From Xenopus tropicalis (taxonomy: Eukaryota > Chordata > Amphibia > Anura > Pipidae): a stretch of DNA of 64,000 nt. The stretch covers positions 139,623,545 through 139,687,544 of the forward strand of contig NC_030680.2 in the NCBI RefSeq assembly GCF_000004195.4. Direction: 5' to 3'. Positions 35,811-48,671 of the stretch are shown one piece after another. Position 1 is the first letter of the stretch. Each line of letters starts with the position of its first letter. Under the pieces are notes generated by a model, which made no database searches, was not told the DNA's origin, and was given only the letters and a program-made list of their open reading frames with translations. A program made the translations under genes and the position numbers.

Positions 35811-38264
35811 TAGAACTGCAAATGCCTTCTGCTTGTTCAGCAAAGAAACCTCTGACCTTCAGGGCTTGAGCCACATCTCTAAATATAGAAAGAGAACTGG
35901 GCAAGAGTTCCTCGGCCTAGTGAGGGGGGCAAATGGAGATTGTTTACTGTGGCCAATGGATCGTCTTACTAGTCTAGATCAGAAAACTGTGGATTACATT
36001 ACTGGAATTTACAGAATAGAAGGAGAATAATGAAGGTTTAGGGAGATTTAGCCTCCCCAGAAAGTCTTAAGTGGAAAGCCTTCTATTTGTAGCCTCCCTA
36101 AGCAGTACTTTCACCCTCCTCATCCTCTGCTTTGAGATTAAAGGGCAGCTCATACCCAGCAAGGGTCTGTGGGCATTGTAAAATGTAACCTTGTATAGTT
36201 TGACTGTGTGATATGTTTAATGGTGTCACGTGATGTTCTATATAAAGTGCTTAAATCTGTGCATGTATCTTTGCCATTTTGAGGTATTCGTAGTATGGTG
36301 ATTGTTGTGCAACAACTGAAGGGCAGATCACAGTCATTAAGTGGTAATTGTTTCCTTGGGCCTCACTAATAGAGCATATATTAAGGATAAGTAACTGGGA
36401 ATTTTGGATAAATCCATCTGTGCAGTTGATAGACATATGTTTTGCACCCTGTGGGTTTGACCCTGTTGTTTAGGACAATGACTCCCAACTAGTTTCTAGC
36501 GAGTAATGTAATGGTCACTGCTCTTAGATGGAGCTTTTTAAGTCCAGCCTGAGGCACACTGGGAAATCAACAAATGTAGTAAACTCAGGGATGTAAGTGT
36601 ACAGCCAATCGGAGTCACTTGGGGCTAGTCGGTGGCCAATCTCTGCAATATTCAAGGGGTGGTACAATATATTTTTTCCTCAAACCATTAACAAAGACAA
36701 TACACTTCCAGCTTCAATGTTACTGGGCTCCCTCCAGTGTGGATAGTTCTATCCCTAGCATATGTTACCAACACTTTGCATTTGAAAATAGTTTTTGTGG
36801 GTACAAATCACTAAGCACCTTTGCTTTAGCCGTGTACCCATGGTTGTCCCCAGTTCTTCTGTATTTGCTCTCAGCTCCGTATTGCTGTATCTTATGTTAT
36901 ATTATACATGTGAACAAATAAAATGTATTTTTATTGTGAGATTTAAATCCAGTCCACTATAAAGGACATTATAGTTATTTATTTATTTCTGACAATCTTT
37001 TAGTATGTGGTAATATCCCTGAGGGTTGCTGTCTGTGCATTCCCAGATAATGAATGGATGAAATCAGATTTAATTAGCTCTCTATGGGTGTCAGGGGGTT
37101 TCACTCTAATTTCCTAACTGCTTTACTTTGGAAAGCTTCTTCCCAAAAACAAAGACAACTTTTGGGTATAAGCAGCTGGTGCTGCAGTGTCTCTTTGCAG
37201 TGAAGTAATTAGAGATGTGATTTAAATATGAAAAATATCAGTTACACTTGCACTTTCAGATTTCAGAGCATGGACTGAATGTTCTTAAGGGGGAACTTTA
37301 TCTTTGTATTAAAGAGATCCTCCAGATATTTTAAAGAGACCAACCTCCCATCACAAAGTACTACCTGCACTTGTCCATAGAGGCTTTGGTTGGCTGCCAT
37401 CATTCTGTTCCTGATACCTATGGCCTTAGTTTTGGTTCATGATGTCACATGTGTCTAATGACTAACTGGACCTGTGTATTATAAGAAATTATTTAAACCA
37501 ACCAAGCAGTATATCAGAATTCCCGCTGAGGTTCACTGACTTTGACTCCTGCAGCTCGGGGCTTTTTTTTTTATCTACTTAGCGACTTCTTATATCCTGA
37601 TATTGGGGGCTTATTCTATATCACATTAAAGCCATGACATTCTGAGGCTAATTCCTATATACTTGTAAAAGCAAGCCCCATTTATAGGAATTGCACATAG
37701 CTATTGTTAAGTACAACAAAATACGGCTAGACTACGGTAGAATACAGTTTGCCCAACATAAACCGTGGGAACTGGTATCTAAGTTTGGCTGCCGGGGCTG
37801 GAAATGCTTGTGTGTAATATTATCAGCGAGCAGAAATAGAACCACGCAAAGTATTCCTGCTTCTTTATCATATGTTTTGGGTATAATTAGTCTTACTAAT
37901 CCCCAGGGAAACAGAGGCCATTAATCACACAATCCACAATCAAGTGCACTAACTCCCAAGGGACTGTGCGTCAGCTGTGTGGGGCAGATCAGACTGCGGG
38001 TTTGGCTAGGTCTGGGATTCAATCATATTAGTTACTGCAGTGTCTGACGTGTGGCCCTACAGCAGTGGTTGTGCTACAACTCTGATCAGTAGGAGTAGCC
38101 TGTGGCCTTGCTACTATAGCTGTATATGTATATGTGTGGGTAGAGGGGTGCCTAAGGGGGTGTAGACAAGAGTAACCCAGGCTCAGCTCTGCCCGTGGCC
38201 TTCCTTGAGCAGTTATGGAACCTAGCTCGCAAGGTCGCCATACTCGTAGCAATCTTTCGTAGAT

Positions 38265-38549
38265 TGTTCCCACCCTCCACTGATGTTCAGGGCTGAATCA
38301 TCAGATATGGATGTAGAAACAATAGGGATTCTACCTCCTTCAGCCGATTCAGCCCTGAATGTAGATTTTGCTTGGGTGCCTTCAATGGCACCCAATCAAA
38401 ATCTTTTCACCCAGCTGTTCGACGAGTCGACCAATATCTGCAGCCTTTCGCGATATCAGTCGCCTTGTCAAGCCGCCATACACGCGCCGAATATAGGTAC
38501 AAAACAAGGTTTCGTACAATATCATCGGTGCATGTATGGCCAGCTTATA
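38265..38549 (-). mobile_element. MITE, inverted copy of the 32.76-kb element
   Basis: Read on the minus strand it begins AAGCTGGCCATACATGCACC and carries CAGGGCTGAATCGGCTGAAG in the same order as 32762-33035. It is oppositely oriented and lies 2.5 kb past exon 3. Confidence 0.8.
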
Positions 38550-40651
38550 GGCTTCAGAATCAAAATGTTCCTCAATGGAAAGTTCTATTGCTGTCAGTTA
38601 CAGTTAGGATGTGCCCCCAAATGTACGCATAGATGAAAGGGGCCTGATATGCTTTTGCCTTTTTTGGGGGGCCAAGGGCCATGCAATTACAGTGCTACAT
38701 TATTATTAGTCAATTCGACTTCACTTGTTTTATGGTATATATTTATATATGGAGATAACCCAACGTTCCGACTGCAGAAGGCAGCGAGCAGCTCTGTGAA
38801 TCATCTTTGAAGTGGGAAAGTGCACATTTTTGTAATTAGGGGGTTGCAGAGTGGGCTGATGGTTTGAATTGTAAAACTTCTGTTGATGGTTTGAGTTTGG
38901 CTACTGGAGGCCGGGGGGAGGCAGAATTGTGTTTATGAAACTGTGAATTCCGTGCCGACTGGTCATGCTTTTAATTTAGTTTGCTTGCTGTAGTTATATT
39001 TACCATCCTGTTGCGTGGGGCTCAATTACGCGGCAGTGAAGGATGTCACATCCATGTCACATGTGTCTAATGTCTCATTGGCTTGAAGGGTTTGAAGTCC
39101 ACTATATTCTGTTGTATTGAACACTGGTGGTCAAACCTCAACCAATCAGCAGTTACCTTTTCCTGTTATAGCACAGTTGGGCTATTGTAAGCAGAGGTCT
39201 GACTGGTTGTTTTGAGTTACAATCCTAGGAAAACATTTGCACGCCAAATGAGCCCCCCAACAAAGAACGACATAACTCTTCTTGTTTACATACTGTGCTT
39301 ACAAAATATATAACCCTTTCTACCTAATCCGTAATGATTGTTTTTCATCTGTCTGGAAGAAAAAGGATATGTGGCGGCCTGATTTCGCTTTCCGTATGCG
39401 AACGCAAACATGTGGTATTTATATGATTGCTGTTTCACAGTAAATGAATTATGCTGATGTTTACTCGCAGATGTTCTTGCTATGAACGTTCCGTTCCAGT
39501 GCCTCCTCGTGTGGACGAGGGTTTTCATTTCACTCGTTAGGCTGAAAGCTTCCTGGCAGAACTCAAATCATTTCTGCTAAATTTACTGTTTTCTTATCGG
39601 TTTCGGAACAAATATATGTATTAACTTTTGGGAAACAAGTTCACGGCAGCCATATTCTAGAGCACTGGGACACAGACTAGGGCAGAAGGAGTCGATGCAG
39701 TCAATTAAAGTAGAACTAAGGCTTATGAAAGTAATAGGCTAGAAATTCTACATTCTTATGTTTCTGTACCAGCCCAAGGCCCCCACAGCCCTTTAGCAGG
39801 GAAGATCTGTGCCCCTGAAGATGCCCCAGTAGCCCCCCATCTTATCTGCTGATTCCCAGCACATGCCCTGGGCTGTTGGGGCCAATGTATTTTGTATCAT
39901 AATTTAATAATCAGTCTGTGTGACTGAACCCCACTTTCTGCTTGATAATTTGCAACGACCCCTAAGCTTATCATTTCAACAGCAGCCCTGAGATCCAAAT
40001 GGTGAGCTCCTGTAGACAACTTGGAAGGCCTGGATCATTACTGTTATAGGGCTGCTGAACCAATGGGCCAGGATAGTACGTTCTGTATATAAAATGCAGC
40101 ATTTCTAGTCATATTCATCCTTTGGTTCTCCTTTAATCCCCTTATGAACAGGCTCTGCAAAGTCCATTTGCAAGTAACTGAATTGGAAGTTAATTGCCTT
40201 AGCGTTTCAACTCAGACCCAACTCTGCGAGTCCTGCAGAATCAATTTGTGCTTTAGCAAACTATATTATGAGAGCGGTAGTTAAATAACTGGATTTAATG
40301 GCAGATTCTGTGCTTTCTTGGACACATTTACTGTTTCTGTTACAGCCACTAAACCAGTTTATTCTTTTCCCTTTGACATTTTCTGTGGGAGATCTTGAAT
40401 TTATGAAATGATGACTGTCTTGCTTTCTATTCTCTTGCTTCTATAAAGGTATTACAGACTCTGATGACAGTTTCAGCTTGTTTGTTTGCATTGTTTGCTG
40501 GCTGTGTGGCTACACAATTTGGCCAGGAAAATGATGCTTGTAATGTAATTAATAGGGACAAAAGTGCACAAAAAGTGGGCACCTCCTTGCATGGCAGCAT
40601 TTCTTGGGATAAGTCTCCTGACCTGGGCATTGGTTTCAGTACAGGTTTTAA

Positions 40652-40966
40652 GGTGGCCGTACGCGCTAAGATCCGCTCGCTTGGTGAGGTCGGCAGTATC
40701 CCAATATTGGGGCAATTCTGTCCCAGGGCCAAACAATTGAATTAGAATGACGGGTATAGGCGCTGTTGGTTCAGGGACCGCATTAAAGAGCCGATGCGAT
40801 CCCCGATTCGACTAAATTTCAAACCTGCCCAATCGAGATCTGGACAATTTCAGCCCAGATGTCAGTTAGGCAGGGCCGTCATTCTACCCATACACTGACG
40901 GATAAGCTGCCGAATCAGTATAAAGGACCGATATCTGCAGATAGAATTGGCCCGTGTATGGCCACC
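40652..40966 (+). mobile_element. TTAA-flanked GGTGGCC-type MITE, 315 bp
   Basis: Flanked by TTAA at 40648-40651 and 40967-40970. Left end GGTGGCCGTACGCGC; right end CCCGTGTATGGCCACC. It contains GGGCCAAACAATTGAATTAG. The ends are inverted repeats. It is the cleanest full-length member in the window. Confidence 0.88.
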
Positions 40967-42361
40967 TTAAGGCCTCCCCCCCCATTAGCTTTTATAGGAC
41001 AGACATGCCACAGCATTGGTTCCACAGGCTTAATCCTTCCACATATTGTGTCTTTTAAAGAAGAGAGACTGCCCAGACCAACACCCAAGGCATAAGGCCA
41101 TGGATGTGGGAGCACTCCAAGGCAAAGTAAAAATATATAAGTACAATGGAAGTGCAACACATCAGGCCCAATTAGCTACAAGCTCACAGAAGAGAGGGGG
41201 ATTGATCAATGCACATTCCCTGGCCCTGGTTTCACTAGGCATTTAGTATCTAGGCAAGTGCATGTATTTACAAAAACAGGAGTGGCTTATCAATCGTATG
41301 ATCGTAACTTTGTTACTAAAAAAAACCCTTTCTGTAAATACAAGCACTTGTATAAATACCAAATGATTAATTAATAGGGATAAAGCTAAAAGATGATATT
41401 ATTATCATTATTTATGGAAAACTAATTCCTAGTGATGTAATAATCTCTTTACAAGAAGCTATGTTTTTGTGGCAGGGGGTGTAGCTTGATATCAGGAAGT
41501 GGCCAGGTGAAAATGTCTGACTATGGTTTTTCCCATGCCAGTGAAGCACCCCTATCCTATTTGATAGCCCGGGGAAACTATAACTTATTTAGATATTTCC
41601 CTGTGCTAAAAACAGTTCTGAAGGAAAATTGGTAGAAACACCCAGCTTGGGCCCAACTTGGTTTTGCAGAATTCTACACAACAGGATGTAGCAGCCCAGG
41701 AGGCTGTATCGGCGAATAGGAAGCAGGCATTCTCATTATAAGAGTATGTATTTAGCATTAGCATTTCTGTGAATTTGACAAATGATTTTTCCTCACTTTT
41801 TTCTTTTTTTTATGTTCTGCCTCAACATGTTTTAATGCTCTACAATAAAACCTAAAGACAGAGAGACTGACAGCAGCAAGCGTTAGAACAAATAGGTGCT
41901 AAGTTCAGGAGAAAAAAGGCCCCAACCTGGAAAATATTATGTTTCTGTATCTCTAAACCAAGGTGTCTGGGCTGAATCGGGTAACAGCCCCATTTCTCAT
42001 GTCCGACGGGGCATATCTGAGTGTGAAGTATACACAGGAATCAGACAGCTGGGGTATGAGTTGCGGGGCCTGAGGAAGAGCTGCAGTGCCAGATTAGCCC
42101 ACTTGAGAACACAGGAGGAATCCACAGATGGCTCATTTCTCGCAGAGAATGTGCAGCTGAGCGTGGCGCGGAGCACTCTAGTCAGGCTGGAATACCCATC
42201 AGCGTGTCCTCTGGATCATGCCGGGCTTGTCATTTTCCACAGACCCATAACATGATCGCTGTAAGATATTGGCTAGTTAGCACCCAGTGTCATCAGATAG
42301 TTAGTAAAATACTTATACTTACTTGAAATATATAATTAAGGGAATACTTATCATGGCCATT

Positions 42362-42830
42362 TAAAGGGGTGGCTTTAAGTTAACCTTTAGTAGGTTATAG
42401 AATGTCCTATTCCTAGCAACTTTGCGATTGCTGTTTATTATATAATATATATAAATATATATGTCAGAAACTATATTATTATTAATATTATTATTAACAT
42501 TTATTTATAAAGCACCAACATATCCCGCAGCGCTGTACAATAAGTGGGTTACATACATTGGACATACAGAGTAACATATAAAGCAATCAATAACCGATAC
42601 AGGAGGTGAGGAGGGCCCTGCCCAAAAGAGCTTACAATCTACAAATATATAGTTTCTGACTTATTTGCCTTCCTCTTCTGCCTCTTTCCGGCTGTCAAAT
42701 GGGGGTCACTGACCCAAGCAGCCGAAACAGAATTGCTCTGTGGGGCTACAGTTTTATTGTTTTTGTTACTTTTTATTACTTATCCTCCTATTCATTCAAA
42801 CCACTGCCTGGTTACTAAATAATACCCTAG
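42362..42830 (-). mobile_element. TTAAAGG-type MITE, minus orientation, interrupted
   Basis: Begins TTAAAGGGGTGG and, past a SINE-like insertion, carries TCAAATGGGGGTCACTGACC and ACCACTGCCTGGTTACTA, the reverse of the 12.1-kb element. The far end has been replaced by a small 31-bp tandem repeat. Confidence 0.8.
42487..42645 (+). mobile_element. SINE-like repeat inside a MITE
   Basis: ATT-rich start, then TTATAAAGCACCAACATATC, CCGCAGCGCTGTACAATAAG, and GGGCCCTGCCCAAAAGAGCT near the end. It is nearly the same as 58383-58540. It sits inside the MITE at 42362-42830. Confidence 0.8.
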
Positions 42831-42899
42831 TAACCCGATAAGGGTAAATAATACCCTAGTAACCCAATAAGGGTAACTAATACCCTAGTAACCCGATAG
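42822..42899 (+). repeat. 31-bp tandem repeat, about 2.5 copies
   Basis: AATACCCTAGTAACCCGATA followed by AGGGTAA, repeated with CCCAATAAGG in the middle copy. It appears to grow out of the CCCTAGTAACC motif of the adjacent MITE. Confidence 0.75.
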
Positions 42900-42904
42900 C
42901 TTCT

Positions 42905-43018
42905 ATCATGTGACTGAAACTTGTGTATTATAGTAAGTAATGTACCCCCTGTTGTAAAATATGATGATATTAGAAGTCATCTCGGAGTTCTATGACCTGT
43001 ATAAAAGCGCTAGACATG
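42905..43018 (+). repeat. Divergent single copy of the 130-bp unit
   Basis: Reads CTTGTGTATTATAGTAAG, AATGTACCCCCTGTTGTAAA, ATGATATTAGAAGTCAT and CTATGACCTGTATAAA. These are the landmarks of the 130-bp arrays in the same order, but well diverged and only once. Confidence 0.75.
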
Positions 43019-43023
43019 TTATC

Positions 43024-43268
43024 AGCGGCGGACTGGGCCACCGTTGCATCTGGAAAAAACCCAGTGGGCCCCAGCGGCCCAGACCTGAACCTCCCAGGGC
43101 ACTCCCGTGTCTCCCTCCCCCGACGTGCCGGAGGTGAGTTTCATTTAGATGCGCTCAGGGGAGGGGGCTCCTGCGGGGGGGGGGATAAAGGCGGCTGGGG
43201 CCATTGGGGGGTGCAGGGGCCCCTGAGGCAGAAGCCCCGGTGGGCCTTGCACCCCCCAATCCAAACCT
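43024..43268 (+). mobile_element. hAT-like MITE (CGGACTGGGCC family)
   Basis: Left GCGGCGGACTGGGCCACCG, then AACCCAGTGGGCCCCAGCGG; right CCCGGTGGGCCTTGCACCCC. Related copies lie at 48.4 and 51.7 kb. Confidence 0.7.
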
Positions 43269-44928
43269 GCATGGGATGTAATATCTTTGTATGGTCAAGT
43301 AGACTCTTTCAATATCCTTATATCTAACAATAGGAGGTACAACATTCCCTATATAAATCTGTTTTGGACTGTTTTGACACCCAGTGAAGGAGGTGATGAA
43401 ACTAAGCTAATTTAAGTCCTTTGTAAAAGAGAGAACAAGGCGTGACGCGCGTTTGCAGGGAGTCTCCCCTTGTACCATAGATATACTGTTTGCCCAACTA
43501 GTTACAAATCTGTCAGGGTTTTTCATCACCATTTGTGGCTTCAGATGTCACAGTGTGTACAGAATAGGCTGTGCTGCTTATATATAAAACATGACAAGGC
43601 CTCACATTGACTAGAAGTTTCAGCCTGTTGTGAACAAACCGGTTATTTTCATATTCAATATGTCAGCTAATACTTGTTTATGTGTTTGCTAGCCTATTAA
43701 CTGCAATTACACTCATTAATGGGAAAAAAATTGCTTTTTAATTGCTGCTTGCAATGGTCTCGCCCCTAATTTAAATTCTAAATATATCAGTTATTATATT
43801 GTGTATCAATAAAATACTCCCCAAGGGGCACCTCCTGATGCCGGAGAGCCACAGCCCTCATTCCCATTCCGTTTAGCTGCCATTACTTCCCTGATCATTA
43901 GCGTCTGAACATCCAACACAGTTACAGTTTGAAAACATGGAGGCACCAACCCAAGATGAAAGCAAATACACGGGGCGGAAGGTTCATGGGCAGTGTGGGA
44001 AGAGAGGAGCGGAATGTATTTGCCCCCCCCCCGAGATGCGGGCTCTTTTGGATGAGAAATCACCAGAGTGAAAACAGATTTGTTGAAAATCTCGGTTAAA
44101 CCCTCTGTTGTCTGAGAACTGATCTGTATTTTCTTTGCTGCTCGAAAATTGTTTCTGTAACTTTTTGTGTAATGACAGAAACGGGGGAAAGTGATGAAAA
44201 GAAGAGACCAAAGAAAGTGCTTTTTCAAGATGATTGTGTCTGTGGGAAAACCTCGTCACTCCTGCTCCATCCTTTGTCTCTATAGAGCGGGAACTATAGC
44301 GCTCGGACTATGGGGCTCATTTACTAATGGAAGCCAAACACAACAACTTGGCATAACCTTCTGTTCATTTTTCCCTGAATGCAGTGTTTCCCCCACAATT
44401 CCAGTGTAATTGCCCCTAATTAATTATCTTACCTAAATAGGGAACCTAAGTCAAAATATACTTTGTGCGGCCTTCTGATAATTGCAGGACCATCAAGAAT
44501 CATTGAACCTCAAAAAGGTGGGGCTTGTCAAAAGGTGGGCAGGACTTTGGAAGTGTCCGGGTAAATGGGAGTGACTGGGGCAGATTGGGGAGTGTCACAA
44601 CTCAAATATTTGGTAGTATGTGGTACCCCCCCATAGGCCTTCAGATTGGCCATCACCATCTTGCTCTACCATTGCCAAATTGCCCTATGCTGCCTACTAT
44701 TGTCTGCTCCTTCAAAAGCAACAACAACTGCTGCTGAGCCTCATTATATGAGGGGGTGGGGCTATATGTAAATATAAGGCACATAGACCCCAAAATAAAC
44801 CTTTGGTCAGTGAACGAAATTGTAATTGTAAATAACTTCCCACTGTACATGTATTTGTTGTTTTCTATTCTCTGGGGGATCTGACTTTCAAAACAAAGCA
44901 GCCGAAGCTGATTAACAGACCCCTAAGA

Positions 44929-45429
44929 GTGAAGACACACAGAGCTTACTAGTAGCAGCTACTTAAGGTGGCCATACACGGGCAGATTGTATCGGCCCGT
45001 GTAGGGGCAGGAACGAGAGGCCTGCCCGACCGATATCTGGCCAGGTATCAATCGGGCAGGTTAAAAGATTTAGTCGGATCAGGGACCGCATCGCCTCGTT
45101 GATGGGGTCCCCGAACCGAATGCCCCATTGCTGCCATTATAATTCAATCGTTTGGCCCTGGGGCCAAATTGACCTACATTTTCCCCGATAACGCCCACCT
45201 GTAGGTGGGGATATTAGAAGAAGATCCGCTCATTTGGTGACCTCGCCAAGCGAGTGGATCTTCAAGTGTATGGGCACCTTTAATAGACAATGTTGATCAT
45301 TTACTGATAATTGTCTCTATGTGTGTTTTAGCAGAGGCAATTCTCAGTATTGTCTATGGCAGGGGATTTTCTGGAGTTTAGTAGCTGTGGAAAAGTAGCT
45401 GCTACTAGTAGCTCAGTGCGTCTTCACCC
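44929..45429 (+). mobile_element. Foldback MITE (GGGTGAAGACAC family) carrying a nested MITE
   Basis: Outer ends AGTGAAGACACACAGAGC and CAGTGCGTCTTCACCC. It has the same inner GACAATGTTGATCATTTACT region as the uninterrupted copy at 14434-14630. The arm is split at TTAA by the element at 44967-45279. Confidence 0.88.
44967..45279 (+). mobile_element. GGTGGCCATACAC-type MITE nested at TTAA
   Basis: Flanked by TTAA at 44963-44966 and 45280-45283. Left end GGTGGCCATACACGGGCAGA; right end GTGTATGGGCACCT. The host copy at 14.4 kb gives the approximate empty site, so the insertion is well defined. Confidence 0.9.
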
Positions 45430-46486
45430 TAAAGAAGCTTGCAAGCCTGACTCTTGCTGTACTGTTTCATAAGACAGAAGCAGGCAACAGAGAACTATAG
45501 CAATTACATGTACATATAACTCAATGTGAATTGGAAAACTTGTTTAGAATCACGCTTTCTTTTACTAGGCAGCATTTTATATTTGGGTTTACATCCCCTT
45601 TAAGCTGATAATAACGAAACTCGTGACACTATTGATTTCCCCCACAATAATAACAGGGTGAGTGACATGAGACTTTATAGTTAGTTGTGACCCCTACAGA
45701 GCTTGGGGCCCCTGCGCATCTGTCCAGCCCCTCCGGACACCGACGTCCAATTCATAAAGCATAATCATATTACATGCTGCAACGTTTGGAAGATGACAGC
45801 GGCGGATACTTTATTTTTGCAGACCAGACGCATTCTTTCCTTTTATTTTATTTTAATAAAAGTTCACAGCGTGTTGACTCTGTTCCACGGGGGCGATGAA
45901 AGAGCAGAGACGCGGCGCTTATCCCCACTGAGGGACCCAGCAGTAATTGCCTGCATCCTTACAGACACGGAGATGGGCCCGCGAGGTGGGGCGGCCGCTT
46001 GGCCTTGGGACAGGCCTTGGTGACGGAGGAAGTTTATTATAAAATAACAAGAAATGACAACTCTGGGCAGGAGTCTGAGGGCAGAAATAACCAGAGTGAC
46101 TATTTGGTAACAGAATGATGAAGAGGCGTTTAATCAGCTGTGAAAACCATTTATTGTGATTACCGTACGAAGGGCATTTCTGTTCCGTCTCCTGTCGCAA
46201 TTCCAAATGTTTCAAGCTGGTTTCGATTTCTTGTAACGTCCATCCTAGGGGGGAGAAAAGCGGTGGGGGGGGGGGGGGGGGGGGAGGTAGTTTAAACATC
46301 TCCTGTTATTTTTACTGGATTGGTTCAGAGTTTATTATTTCGAAATGGTCTGTGATTTTTATTTAATTTGAGTGACGTAAGATAGACTTCCAGCATTCCA
46401 TTCATTTCTCTTTATCTATATGTTTGGTCTTCTGTTTCATTGTGCTAGTATGTGGTAATGTGCATTAAAGGCTCCCTATAGATTTG

Positions 46487-47138
46487 TACAGGTATGGGAC
46501 CTGTTATGCCCAGGATATAGGGGTTTCTGTATAAAGGGTCTTCCGTAATTTGGATCTCCATACCTTAAGTCTACTAAAGAATCATTTAACCATTAAATAA
46601 ACCCGATAGGGCTGTTCTGCCCCCAATAAGGGGTAATTATATCTTAGTTGGGATCAAGTACAGGTACTGTTTTATTATTACAGAGAAAAGGGAATCATTT
46701 AACCATGAAATAAACCCAATAGGGCTGTTCTGCCCCAATAAGGGGTAATTATATCTTAGTTGGGATCAAGTACAGGTACTGTTTTATTATTACAGAGAAA
46801 AGGGAATAATTTAACCATTAAATAAACCCAATAGGGCTGTTCTGCCCCAATAAGGGGTAATTATATCTTAGTTGGGATCAAGTACAGGTACTGTTTTATT
46901 ATTACAGAGAAAAGGGAATCATTTAACCATTAAATAAACCCAATAGGGCTGTTCTGCCCCCAATAAGGGGTAATTATATCTTAGTTGGGATCAAGTACAG
47001 GTACTGTTTTATTATTACAGGGAAAATTGAATCATTTTTACAAATGTGAATTGTTTGCTTATAATGGAGTCTATGGCTTTCTTGTAATTTGGAACTTTCT
47101 GGATAACAGGTTTCCGGATAACCGATCCCATACCTGTA
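46487..47138 (+). mobile_element. MITE with internal 113-bp tandem units (complete)
   Basis: Starts TACAGGTATGGGACCTGTTA and ends CGATCCCATACCTGTA, inverted terminal repeats. About four internal units carry TAGTTGGGATCAAGTACAGG and CCAATAGGGCTGTTCTGCCC. No coding capacity. Confidence 0.88.
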
Positions 47139-48398
47139 TTTTATTTCTCTTAAAAATGTTAAGGGGTGTATGTATAGTTCATTTGCTTAATGAAGGCTGT
47201 AGAATAAAAATTCCAGCCTTCCTTACAAGACCATTGTTTTTATTCCTGTGACCTCCCATTGCCTCCCTTTAGTGCTATAACCTCCATGAAGGCAGCAAGC
47301 AATATGACTAGGGGTATTTTCTGGTGCATTTAGGGCAGCAGGAGTGACTCCCAAAGAATAATTCAAGAGCCGTCTGTTATTAAAGTGCAGGACCCAACCC
47401 TAAAACTTATGCTATTTATTGAATCTGTTCCCTAATCAGGGAAATGTTTGTAATTAGCTCTCTATTGTACTGACATTCACCTATAAGGATTGACTTTTAG
47501 AACAAAGTACATAGTATTGACGTTTATGCCAGCTCAAATACATGAACTTGGGAACTTATGGGAGCTGCCATACTGATGGGTCTGCTCAAGGGAAGCTCCG
47601 TATTATACTTGGGTATCAATGGAAATATGTTTAAAAATAAAATCCATGACTGGTTGAAGTAATACCCCTTACTAAGCGTCTTTTCCCAGCAGAATGTGCT
47701 CGATTGGCCAAAGACTGTGACTAATCACCCCCCTCTCAGGATAATAGAGAGCTCTTATGTCCCATCAGCTGTTACATGACCTCACTTACCCTCAACTATG
47801 ATCATATCAAATTTTTTCATATATGGGATATATTTTTTCTAGGGACCAGCAATGTTTAGCAGGACAGAATGGGTTGAGAGATAGATATGTCCCTGTACAA
47901 TGCAGATGATATCTCTGTGCCGGAATTGACTTGCTTCTCCGAATAAAACCATAACATTCTAAAGAGCAAGGAATTTTATTTTTCTTCTTCAGGGGCCTGG
48001 GTAATTAGCAAACAAATTCTGTGTAATCAGTCGTCGCTGTGGCTTCACGCTTTAATGACGTATGAATGCTATGTGATTGTACTGCCAGAAGACAAGTCTA
48101 CAAACCACAGCAATAGCAATTTCCTCCCAGCCCACAAAACCTTGTGCATGACTCTTATTTGCACAGAATAAAATGCAGGTTGCCGTAATTTGGCCACAGC
48201 AGGTTTCAATATACTACTACATGTTCATCAAAGCTTCTGTAATGGGAACCTGGTTTGGCAAGAAGCTGTGAGTGTTACCCCTGGGTGCCTGTGCCAAGCT
48301 CTCCTCACTGCCTAAGGTACCATAGTGAAGTAGAATCGGGTTAAGAAGAGTTGAAAGGGAGACTTCTGGGGAAAACATGGAGTCATGGAGTCATTATA

Positions 48399-48671
48399 CA
48401 GGGTTGGACTGGGCCGCAGGGACACCGGGAAAAATCCTGGTGGGCCCCGGCTCTAGTGGGCCCTGGTGGCCCAGACCCGACCCTTGCAGCGCTCCCCCTG
48501 CCCGACCACTCCTCCCCAGACGCGTTAAATTTACGTGCTCAGGGTAGAACTTTGGGTGGGGGGCCCTGCGAGGGGAGTTAGGGGGGGTAAGGGTGTGCGG
48601 GTGGCGGGGGCACCTGCAGGGCCCCTGGGGCGGGAGCCCCGGTGGGCCCTTCACCCCCCAGTCCGACCCTG
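48399..48671 (+). mobile_element. hAT-like MITE (CAGGGTYGGACTGG family), near complete
   Basis: Left CAGGGTTGGACTGGGCC; right end on the minus strand CAGGGTCGGACTGGGGGGTG. Very G/C-rich inside, with TGGTGGGCCCCGGCTC. No clear target duplication. Confidence 0.8.

Noticed and set aside
41896..42255. 119-codon + frame in intron 3
   Set aside because: No family recognised, no splice-site support and no match to the expected pdzrn3 continuation; treated as chance.
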